Origin: Glandiceps talaboti
Taxonomy: Eukaryota > Hemichordata > Enteropneusta > Spengelidae
Assembly (NCBI RefSeq): GCF_964340395.1
Contig: NC_135554.1
Coordinates: forward strand, 26,359,592 to 26,423,591
DNA length: 64,000 bases
Direction: 5' to 3'
Shown here: positions 33,801 through 42,931 of the stretch, one piece after another
Layout of the letters: the number at the start of each line of letters is the position of its first letter
How positions within the stretch are numbered: the stretch's first letter is position 1
Notes under the pieces: generated by a model
What the model was told of the DNA's origin: nothing
Seen by the model: only the letters and a program-made list of their open reading frames with translations
Databases searched by the model: none
Program-made: the position numbers and the translations under genes

Positions 33801-35608
33801 TTATCAATACAATCAATTCACCAACATTTCATCCAGCTTCAGTTCATGCCATAGACATTTTATTCCAACCACAGAGTTACCGGTACATATAACGTGATTC
33901 CAATGTAGTTATACTGTTAAAATAATAATACAAAATCAGTGTTTTACATGTAGGTAATATTTTGGACCCTGGCCACACAGGGGAAATCTGGTATAAGTAC
34001 ATTGCATAGATTTTAATACCTTGTACCAACAGTCTGATGTGTAACCTTGGTGAAATAGCAAGGGATCTTGGGTTGATATTAGCTATTTTGTATCCTTGAC
34101 AAAGACTCTGATAGAAGGAATCCCGGTATGCATTTCCATGGTTGATGGCCATAAATTCTACAACAAGTTTATCTGGGAAGGGGGGAAGGGGCAACACTCA
34201 GTGTTCCTTTAGTGTACGTGTATGCATCTTTGGTCAAAATGGATGTATATATTTGGGGTAGGTTTACAACTTGCCCTGAACTGGGGTTATGTTTTTTAAT
34301 CAAATTGGTCTGAATTTAGGTCTGTAATTTAGTACCAGTGTGGCACAACTCCTTCCATAACTAATAGATGGGTGACCCCCCCCCCCCCAACTTGATACAT
34401 TTGATAATGCTAATAAAGAAATCATTATAACAATGACTTGTAAGTGGGTTATAAGTAAAAAGAAATCAGAACATATCATATGTTCATTTTGTGATGTATC
34501 ATATGTTCATTTTGTGATATATATCATACATATTTGGTTAATTCCTATAGGTTCATCAGTTACATCCTGGTTATGGAGTCAGAGAAGCTCATATTGAACA
34601 GTTCCTGAGAATTTTAGACAGGAAGGCTCTGACAATGATAAAATACATAGAGGAAGAAACGTAAGCAGTTTTCATTAATTATTAATTTGATAAATTTTTA
34701 TATTTCCAGCTCATATGAAATTTCACAATTTGACATCATCGGGGTTAATTAAGTTACAATACCAAGACACAGAAGTACAGAAATATTGAGATTGGCAAGA
34801 TTTTTACTTTGAATAACATTATAAAAATGTGTGATATGGTTGGTGTACGTTCTCACTTGCTATACCCCATGGAATAAACTATCACTGGAATAATGGCAAA
34901 CCTGCAGTTAATGCCTTCAGAAAGAAAGAATTTAAATTATAATCTATTTTTTAAAGCCTTCTGACTGTACAGTACCTTTGAACTTTACATCATATTGGAA
35001 ACTGGTGCTTTATAAATCATATTTTTAATTAGCTATCTTAACTGCCATTTGGATTTTTTATGTCTTCCAAGTCTACAAATTGAATCTTGAGGAAAAGCAA
35101 AAATTCAAAAAAGTCAAAATGGCAGTTAGGATAGTTGAGATAGTGTGTTAGTCTTTCAAGACTACAGGTAGGCTAGAGTTAGGATACTGAGATAGTGTGT
35201 TAGTCCTTCAGGTAGGAGAGTTAGGATACTGAGATAGTGTGTTAGTCCTTCAGGTAGGAGAGTTAGGATAGCTGAGATAGTGTGTTAGTCCTTCAGGTAG
35301 GCTAGAGTTAGGATAGCTGAGATAGTGTGTTAGTCCTTCAGGTAGGCTAGATTTATTAGGTACTCAAAATAAACTTATTACTGTTATTTTGTAGGAACCA
35401 AGGAACAGAGACTGTAAAGCCATCAATGCTGAAAAGAATGAGACATGATCTCAATCTTACTAAGGAGGGTGACTGGAAAATTGTACTAGCAACAGCTGAA
35501 AAACACAAACCTGGAATCTACTCATTTATATGCGGTGATCTCCAACTGAGTGTGGAACCAGTCAAGGAAACAGCAACAACAACAACAACAACAACAATAC
35601 CACCATGA
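26625..35608 (+). CDS. C9orf72: C9orf72 orthologue (longin/DENN protein), complete
   Basis: C9orf72 is a DENN-family protein that works with SMCR8 and WDR41 as a GAP-like complex in autophagy and endolysosomal trafficking. Exons: 26625-27062, 27477-27578, 27880-27941, 28404-28476, 29103-29219, 30432-30637, 31199-31256, 34551-34660, 35395-35608. They give 459 residues in the shortest form (human 481). Matching landmarks in order: SVWDNILGPKIQHTW (human WDNILGPRVRHIW), KFFVLSDKGIIVNAIVFSG, FALSLVLPSKELSWYMP, IASHLQTSGCSIVIG, NTLGLFLSPSERLCS, QTPPWNEHYMKRDQV, RKALTMIKYIEEET, and DLNLTKEGDWKIVLATAEKH. The start is the ATG at 26625; an upstream in-frame ATG exists, but its sequence lies in repeats. 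The C-terminus ends in a run of Thr encoded by (ACA)n. Exon 5 is followed by an in-frame 81-bp array, and intron 7 is about 3.3 kb. Confidence 0.96.
27096..27148 (+). repeat. (ACC)n microsatellite in the first coding intron of C9orf72
   Basis: About 16 nearly pure ACC triplets beginning some 33 bases after the exon 1 donor (27063). Reading past the donor would give a poly-Thr tail and then stop at 27164. Confidence 0.95.
27360..27476 (+). repeat. Degraded duplicates of the C9orf72 exon 2 acceptor and 5' end
   Basis: A ~59-bp unit ends in ATCTACCTGTGTTAATTTTTTTTACAG before the real exon 2 (27477). The preceding unit, TTACAGAAGTTTACAGCTACTCTTACAAAATTTAGATCTACCTGTGTTAA, mirrors the real TTACAGGACTTTAAAGCTGCACTTCCAGAATTTAGATCTACCTGTGTAGA. 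A further, more decayed copy lies at 27360-27420. The copies keep AG acceptors but hit stops. Confidence 0.8.
27985..28135. repeat. About 100-bp direct duplication in C9orf72 intron 3
   Basis: Two copies of a segment including GAATGGAAATTTGTCCATTGCA. No exon similarity was seen. Confidence 0.7.
28500..28925 (+). repeat. GGTT/GGAT-rich minisatellite in C9orf72 intron 4
   Basis: About 420 bases of irregular GGTTGGTGGATTGGTTGG-like repeats. The Trp/Gly ORF through it is an artefact. Confidence 0.92.
29220..30110 (+). repeat. C9orf72: 81-bp in-frame tandem array of C9orf72 exon 5 plus donor (11 copies)
   Basis: After exon 5 (ending at 29219 ...GTCAAG), eleven exact-length 81-bp units follow. 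Each starts with a GTAAGA donor and then repeats the last 78 exon bases (AGACTGTGTTCATGCTATGT...GCCATAGTCAAG). Each unit is 27 codons with no stop, so each would add a module beginning VRLCSCYVLNDATFLYQQGL and ending YVQAIVK. Units differ only at single sites (CAAGCC/CAGGCC, TTCCTA/TTCTTA). One junction, at 29949, reads GAAAGA like the parent exon and has lost the GT donor. Splicing from any intact donor to exon 6 (phase 0) keeps the frame. Confidence 0.97.
30119..30334. mobile_element. MITE inserted in the 81-bp array, with target-site duplication
   Basis: A 215-216 bp element with TIRs TAGTCTATCTGCTAGAC / complement of GTCTAGCAGCAAGACTA and a second internal inverted repeat (GCTAGACCTCGGATGTTC...GAACATCCAAGGTCTAGC). 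It is flanked by direct copies of GTAAGACT (30111-30118 and 30335-30342; 9 bp if the preceding G is counted). An 8-bp duplication fits hAT and 9 bp fits Mutator-like transposons. The interrupted array unit resumes at 30335 and ends at about 30403. Confidence 0.85.
30639..30890. repeat. (GT)n and (ATG)n microsatellites in C9orf72 intron 6
   Basis: (GT)n at about 30639-30705, starting at the exon 6 donor (TT|GTAAGTGTGTG), then GTGC/GCGTGT-rich DNA, then (GAT)n at about 30848-30890. Confidence 0.95.
30890..31137 (-). mobile_element. tRNA-derived SINE (family B), minus strand
   Basis: On the minus strand a B-box-like GGGTTCAAGCCCTGC precedes a body containing GTTTGACTCTACCAAACAATGCAGGT, TTTCCTCCTGCATTAACACTGAACC and GGACTTCTTGGGAGATAGGTTTATA. 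The same body is present in plus orientation at 54810-55050. Confidence 0.7.
31257..34550. other. C9orf72 intron 7: no gene; small duplications and a foldback element
   Basis: No exon is recognisable. It contains a ~115-bp direct duplication with CCAGTTGCTAACAAATGCTGGTAAGGTGTTG (32120-32305), a hairpin element (32305-32402), and three ~55-bp repeats with ATCCAATCCTA..CTCTC (33675-33780). Confidence 0.6.
32305..32402. repeat. Foldback element
   Basis: A stem of GCTTTGAATCTAAAGATATCCTT (32324-32346) pairs with AAGGATATTTCCAGATTCAAAGC (32357-32379) around a 10-base loop. Outer TCTAGA-type ends extend the symmetry. Confidence 0.7.
35115..35345 (+). repeat. About 45-60 bp tandem repeat in C9orf72 intron 8
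   Basis: About five copies of GTTAGGATAGCTGAGATAGTGTGTTAGTCCTTCAGGTAGGCTAGA, ending about 50 bases before the last exon. Each contains CAGGTAGG, an AG|GT-like sequence, but there is no clear exon similarity. Confidence 0.88.
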
Positions 35609-35656
35609 TCTACTTATGAATAAGTGCGGGGCTTTTTCAGTGACTGCTTTTCTGAA

Positions 35657-35657
<1 letters not shown>

Positions 35658-35734
<77 letters not shown>

Positions 35735-35790
35735 TGTGTGTGTGTGTCTCTGTCTGTCTGTCTGTCTGTCTGTGTATGTGTGTGTGTGTT
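35658..35790. repeat. (GT)n / (CTGT)n in C9orf72 3' UTR
   Basis: A long GT tract followed by CTGT repeats, about 50 bases after the stop codon, so probably transcribed in the 3' UTR. Confidence 0.95.
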
Positions 35791-35992
35791 ATGTTGATGA
35801 GTTTGCGTGTGTGGTAACTGCATTAAACAACAAATATGAATATGCATTCAAACTGAAGATTACTTGACATTGTGTAATTATAGATATAATGGATAAAGAT
35901 CACCATACGTTTATTAATTGTCTGATTTAGGATAAAATTATGTATTCTGATGTTACTGCATCAGTGATACATTAATATGAATTATGAATATG

Positions 35993-35998
35993 AATAAA
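35993..35998 (+). terminator. Possible polyadenylation signal of C9orf72 (proximal)
   Basis: AATAAA about 385 bases after the stop codon. A second candidate, AATAAA, is at 37091-37096. The choice decides whether the hairpin at 36536-36610 is in the mRNA. Confidence 0.45.
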
Positions 35999-36535
35999 CT
36001 GTGTATAAGTGATAACTGTGGATATGAGTCTACAGTGTTTTTATACACGTTATACTTGAATCATCTATTGAGAAATGTGTGTTACAGCTGTGGATTTGAC
36101 TACGGTGATATAGTGTACATTTAGTAGTCTTAGATCACAAGTGAAACAAAAGAAGTTGCAGAAAGATAGATTCAAGTGTTTCAACATAGATGTAGGTACC
36201 TATTATATGGTTGCGTATTGTAGTGTTACAGTTACAGTAGATCTAGAGTATTGTAGGGGTAGTATTGCTGAAGGTGGCACAGTCTCTGATACCATGTTGG
36301 CTGGGTCAGTCTACATATAATATAACTAAAATGTAATGCAATTGTCATCTAGCAGTAAATGGTGCAGATACATGTTTGAAGTGGGATGGGAAACATGTAT
36401 AGTTAGTAACCACTTGAAATATGGTCATTACTTTTTAGAACCATAGCTTTGTTTGGAAATGTTACAACAACCTTGTTCTCTTAGAGCTTGTCATATATAT
36501 AAGGAACTCAGCAATATATGAGTGAGGATATTAGT

Positions 36536-36610
36536 CTGTAAGATATGACAAGTCAATCCTACCACCGTATCAGACTTGTTAGGACTGAATGACGCTGACA
36601 TATCTTACAG
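36536..36610 (+). other. Inverted repeat / RNA hairpin candidate in C9orf72 3' flank
   Basis: CTGTAAGATATG (36536-36547) pairs exactly with CATATCTTACAG (36599-36610). Inner segments TCAATCCTA / TAGGACTGA give a further partly matched stem. It may be a 3' UTR structure or the remnant of a foldback element. Confidence 0.45.
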
Positions 36611-37439
36611 TTTATTTGTATGTGTTACATAACATCCAAATTTTCGATTCCTTCATGTTAGATTCCTATGCTTAATACATGTAGTTTGTAACCTTGCCTT
36701 GGTACAATTTCTAGTCATGTCACTCTGCTGTTAACTTCTTGTATCTCAACCATTCGTAGATGTGTACTACTATGTCATGTATTTAGATACAGATTATATC
36801 TATATATACTCTTGTGTAAGTTTACCAGGTACTAAAAAAAGCTATCTTATCACGTTTCTTTTCAATGTATCATCTGAATACGTAGTGAGAGGTCTGAAAG
36901 TTGATTGACATGAGTAAGCATGGTTGGAAGTAGAAAATAGTTACCTTTTTAATTTATTAAAAAGAGAAGTAATTGTGAAAACCACCTGGTTCCAGACTAT
37001 ACCTTGTTAAGTTTAGTTATGACATGTAATTTGAAAAATGTGCCCTACTTTTTGCAGGGTCATGTTAAATTTTGGTAAGATTAGTGTATCAATAAAACAC
37101 TTTAAAAATAAAAAAATATGGACAATGTCTCAGTGCAGTCTCTTTATGTACAAGTAGTTGTTGTATATTTGTTAAGTAATGCTGACATTTTCTGGATTTA
37201 ACAAACACCATGTTATGTTGATAACATTGGCATCAAATGTGAGCAGTGCAGTGTGTTACGTTGCCATTATAGTTGGATTGATATATACATATTAATAGAT
37301 TAAGAGCTCACAATATTATTGATGCAAAGTTGCAAGAAGTCCAAAAAAGTATTAAGAAGTTTCCCAACAGACAGGTTATGAGTATGTTGATATCATTTTG
37401 TCCATGACATGCATTTTATGACCCTGGTAATACTGGCAC

Positions 37440-37775
37440 TGCCACACTTGGCCAATCACAATCCTCAGCTCAGGGGGCAATAAGTCATTTCTCAGCCAAT
37501 AATATAAGTTCTCATTCAATGGTAATCTTAAATTCATAGCCAATCATAATCCTCCGTTCCCAGCCAGTAATAATTTCATCAGTTCACAGCCAATCATAAT
37601 CCTTGGTTCACAGCCAACCACAATCTTCAGTTCACAGGCAGTGATAATCCTCAGTTCTCGGCCAATCAAACTTCATCAGTGTGTAGCCATTGATACTCCT
37701 GAGTTAATTCTCATTGAGTCACCTATCACTACTTGTAGCCAATCAAAAACTACTTGTCACAACTTCAGCCAATAC
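37440..37775 (+). repeat. CCAAT-containing degenerate minisatellite
   Basis: Ten or more diverged ~26-bp units of the form CAGCCAATCATAATCCTCAGTTCA lie between C9orf72 and IFT74. Many units keep an AGCCAATCA sequence that fits the NF-Y CCAAT consensus. It lies about 550-890 bases upstream of IFT74 exon 1. Confidence 0.7.
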
Positions 37776-38099
37776 TAATCTTGGGACCCTTGTTAAACCT
37801 AGAACCATATACCGTCCCATGATAAGCATTACAATGAATATCACCAAACCAACAATTGAGATGAATACTGAACTATTAAACTTCCTCATATTTATCAAAA
37901 TAATAATAATAAATATGATTAAATATGAATTCAGATTGTGTTTATTTCGTGACCAGTTACTATTAAATATATGATGGTATGATAATATCCATGCTTCAAG
38001 GCATTCATTGGCTTGCTCCAATATCGCGCCTTACCTGGAACGTAAAAAAGAGTTAGTTTGGTATCATGTTGTCAATGATTATCATGATCCCTGATCATG

Positions 38100-38325
38100 A
38101 TGTGCTTGCTTGAGCTAAAAACGTAAATATTACAATGCACTCTGGGTAATCCGTTACCCTTTGACCTCATATCTCCCGTCATACAGTGGGTTAAATTCTT
38201 CTGCATTGAAAAGCGGGACGGCTGATTCACGATATCGTCCGTTTACTTGCTTTGACGACAACCAGCGATAGCTTCTATTTTTAACAGGATAAGGACGTAA
38301 ACAGTTGCGAAAAATACCGAAACAT
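38100..38325 (+). promoter_or_regulatory. IFT74 promoter / noncoding first exon region
   Basis: This stretch is richer in G+C and CpG than its surroundings. It ends in ACCGAAACAT followed by a donor GTAAGC at 38326. Exon 2 begins with G, so splicing creates an ATG from AT|G. The exact transcription start is unknown. A palindrome, GGGTAATCCGTTACCC (38144-38159), is present but is not a canonical X-box. Confidence 0.5.
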
Positions 38326-40025
38326 GTAAGCATTGTTAACCTTATATGTGAGAAATTGAATTGTGAACGGGATTTCCATGTTGTTATCGTTACATTCACA
38401 GGTGACATTATGATGTTATTACCATAGAGATGACAGACGCCGTATACGATTACAATCTCTTTTCTATGATACCTTGCTGAATCGAACGTAAATATAAATT
38501 CTGGAGAATTGCTAGTATTATTTAAATGCGTGAGTTGTTCAATGAGAATATGACAGTATCTCTGTGACTTCTGAATGTCTGACTCTATCTAGACACAGTC
38601 CTTCTGATTCAGTGACAGCATGAAAGTATTCCATGTATGGTGACAATAATCCCATTCCACATCCCAGTATGAAATGTTGGTGGTTACGTGTAAAAACTCA
38701 TAAGATATTGCCTAGTTCCAAAAATATTAAGAATACAGTATAACAGTTTATTGGACCCTATTTTAGACCCTTTCAGTTTACAATAGGAATGTATACATAC
38801 CTCATTTTAGACCAAAGGGCAAAATCATACCCCTATCCACAGTACCTCAGTCACTACACACCCCTTACTAATACATCCATGATAGTACATACTACATATA
38901 TCCTTGGATAGACAAGTGAATTGAGACATCCATGATCACAGCTGCATAGGGAATGTGCCTAAAGATTGGAAAAAAATTGTCAACAGTCTATTACTTCAAC
39001 TTCAGGTCTGAAAAATAAAAACTTGGGCTGGTGCACCATTATGTCATCTTACACTCTGTATAAATTCAATAACAGAGAAGGAATTCAGTTGATACAATAT
39101 GGCCAAGGCATTAAAAATGCTCTGGTAAGAAATGTAATTGTTGTTTATTTTTTGTTCAGGAATCGACCACCAACCAGTGGAGGGCGTAGGCCAACAACAA
39201 GTCGTCCAATGTCAGGTGCAAGACAACCACCACCAGGAACTGCAATGAGAGGAGCACCAGTAAGATATTGTTTATTTAAATTATACAGAAAAAATAAACT
39301 AACCTATAATGTATAGAGTTTAGAAGTTCAAAAAGAATATTCTGTTACTGTTATTTTATGATAATATAACTATGGCATTATTATATTTCATATGGTGTTT
39401 ATATTGTGATATTATACTCTACTGTTATGTTATGTTATGTTATGTTATGTTTATTTATTAAAGTGTCATGTGTGGACTTACCCATAGCCACACCCAGCCC
39501 CTAGGGCTTACAAGACACTAAAGTAATACAAATCTTTAACTTATGAATAAGTAAGCATGCATATTTAAACATTGTACATAAATTCCTTTCTCTTACAAAA
39601 AGCATCGCCAACAAAATTTGCTAGGTCAAATGGCATGTTTGTCATTAAAAAATCTACTAGGCTACACATTAAAAAATGATTCCTCATCAGTAAATAAACA
39701 TAGTAAAAGATACTACAGTGACCTCTGTCCTCATGTACAATGTAGTACACTTTCACAAAAACTTAACAATATAAATTCTTAAAACTTAAAATCTAACCTT
39801 TTAATTTTAGTCCTAATCCAACAAGTGGCTTTAATTGTGTTTGATTTTAACTTACAGGGTCCTGGTACAGCTAGACCTGGCACTAGAGGTGGTGCTGCTG
39901 CTGCTGGTGCCGGTGGTGGTAAGTAACTCTGAGTCAGTATGTTATGTGAAATGCAGGATCTAGGGGATGTGGTATAGTATGAAAGACCTGTAGTAGAAGG
40001 GATGTGCTGCATATTTCATAGTCTG

Positions 40026-40066
<41 letters not shown>

Positions 40067-42845
40067 GTTTTGGGACACCCTCATGCATCGGCCTTCTCTT
40101 CACAGAGATTATGGATGAGGGTAGATCTACATGCACATGACTTATTTTACAATGTGTATGTTTCATGACTGAGAATTTATTAATGGCCAGCAGTTGTCTT
40201 CATTCACAGACTGGCCATGTGGTTAAATTTACAACTTGTATTATATTCCCTGGAAAGGATTGATATAAAAGTAGAGATATTTTGTGTGTAGATATACACT
40301 TTCATTTCTACCTTTTTATGATTGGTACAAACTGTGTACATATACTATGTACATTTAATCATACCCTGTGATTGGTCAGTTGATGATAACATATCTTTGA
40401 AGACAAAGAATTTCTGAAAGTACCTTTTCACAAACTTGTGTCTTGCATGTTTTTTGTTAACAGTGCTTGATGCCAAAATTAGTGTAGCTGACAGACCAAT
40501 GACTCAGCAAGGCTTGGCTGGTATGAAAACTGGACCAAAAGGTTAGTTCTTCCTTGTAATTCTATGTTTAGGTCTTAATTAGAAATAGCTCACAAATTGA
40601 TGACTTTTTAAAAGTGCAACAGTGTGCTGTGATAATGTGATGTAGTTTAACTTTGATGTTAGATTAGCAATTTATATCATATTTACATGTACATCTATTC
40701 CAGGACCATCTAGGCTAACCATTTAATGTCATTTTACCTATTGCAGGACCATCTAGGCTAACCATTTAATGTCATTTTACCTATTGCAGGACCATCTAGG
40801 CTAACCATTTAATGTCATTTTACCTATTGCAGGACCATCTAGGCTAACCATTTAATGTCATTTTACCTATTGCAGGGCCATCTAGGCTTGTGAAGGATGA
40901 ATCATACTTCATGGGTACACTAAGAACCAAGATTCATGAACTAGAATCAGAGAATAATAAACTACAAAAAGAAATTGATCATTATAATCAAGAAAACGCT
41001 CAATATCTATCCTATGAAAGAACGTAAGTAAACTACGATACTATCAGCCCTCAGTTGTTCTATAGATACATTCATATGATTATACTGATCATGACCACAT
41101 GCACAGTCCCTCTGTCACATGACAGAGGGACTGTGTACTGACTATTAAAATTGATGAGACATACCTAAGTGTCATATGTACAGAAATATTGCCATATTTG
41201 AATTAAGGAATATTATACTTATTGCTTGGCTATGAGCAGGGCACTGGTTGATTTTTATTACCCTGAGGACTGTTATGCAGCAGCTATTTCTCAAGGCTAC
41301 ATCACAGCATGAGGGGTAATATGATATCAACTAGTACCTGAATAAAGCCAACTTTAAAGCAATAAATGTTTTATAACACATCATATTCTCAGACACACAT
41401 TCTTTACATAGTCAAAGCAAATCACTGAAAAGACTCCTGTCCTAGATGACTATTGCCCTAGGGAATATAGAACACAAGTAGTACACCTCACTCTATGCAA
41501 ATTGAGGTCACTAAGGGTCACTAGTCCATACCATGTGACACGATTTAAACCAATCACTGAAGGCTGTATGAAAATGATGTGTTATAAATGTTGAGATGTG
41601 TGATCACATTTTAGACAAAGAAATGTCAGATATTTTTTGTACATAGTTTCATCATGATTTCTTTGAAAATGACACTGAAATATCCAAATCTGAATATTTG
41701 GGTGTGTTTCTATCGTTATGTCCTTAATCCTTATACTGTCAGTCAAGATAACAATTGCAGTCACTGTGCACATAATCAGAAATGTATTCTATGGTTTGTA
41801 TTGCAGAGCTGAGGCATTAGCTACTGAGCTAAGGGAATTACAGGGACAGTTAGGTGACTATAACACTGTAAGTATAGAAGGAGTACAATGATATGGAAAC
41901 TTACAAACAGACTTGTTATTGTATATGTATATCAAAACAAATGTAGTACTGGGAGGCTTTGTTTCAATCATACACACAGCCTATTTTAGCCACAGTGTTT
42001 TAGCTAGTCATATTATTTGAGCTCTGCTTGCAGAGATTAGGCACTCTATAACTCTACTTTATTATTAGTAGTATTATTAATAGTCGTATTATTTATCTGG
42101 TACACAAGCAAAGTTTTACAGCTTGAAGTTATACTGAGCTTAGAACTACAGGGACATGTTTTAAAACTATAATACTGCAAGTACATTATTATTATTATTA
42201 TTGTTTATTATTTATCTGGTACACAAGCAAAGTTTTACAGCTTGAAGTTATACTGAGCTTAGAACTACAGGGACATGTTTTAAAACTATAATACTGCAAG
42301 TACATTATTATTAGTATTATTGTTTATTATTTATCTGGTACACAAGCAAAGTTTTACAGCTTGAAGTTATACTGAGCTTAGAACTACAGGGACATGTTTT
42401 AAAACTATAATACTGCAAGTACATTATTATTAGTATTATTGTTTATTATTTATCTGGTACACAAGCAAAGTTTTACAGCTTGAAGTTATACTGAGCTTAG
42501 AACTACAGGGACATGTTTTAAAACTATAATACTGCAAGTACATGAAAACACCAATATGAAAAACAAAGTGTAGAACACAAAAGCAACAGATATGTTATGT
42601 TTTCCTACACACAGAATAGAAAGCATGTTAGATACTGTAATGAATATATGACTAGTTCATCTTCTCCAGATAAAGTATTTGGCAATGTTATCTGTGTATG
42701 CCTGTTTCATTTGACTTTGAATAATTTTTTTTTTCAAACAGTTGGTAGATAAGTTGAACACAGATACTGAGATGGATGAAGTCTTAGAAGATTACAATCA
42801 GGTTTGTTTGCTCTCAGTTTTTTTTTGTATTTTGCATTTCTATAG

Positions 42846-42931
<86 letters not shown>

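Noticed and set aside
38144-38159. RFX X-box for IFT74
   Set aside because: GGGTAA and TTACCC half-sites face the wrong way round for GTNRCC-N-RGYAAC; kept only as a palindrome.
38154-38408. 84-residue minus-strand ORF over the IFT74 first exon
   Set aside because: No recognisable domain; overlaps the probable promoter and 5' UTR of IFT74 and has no splice or promoter support.
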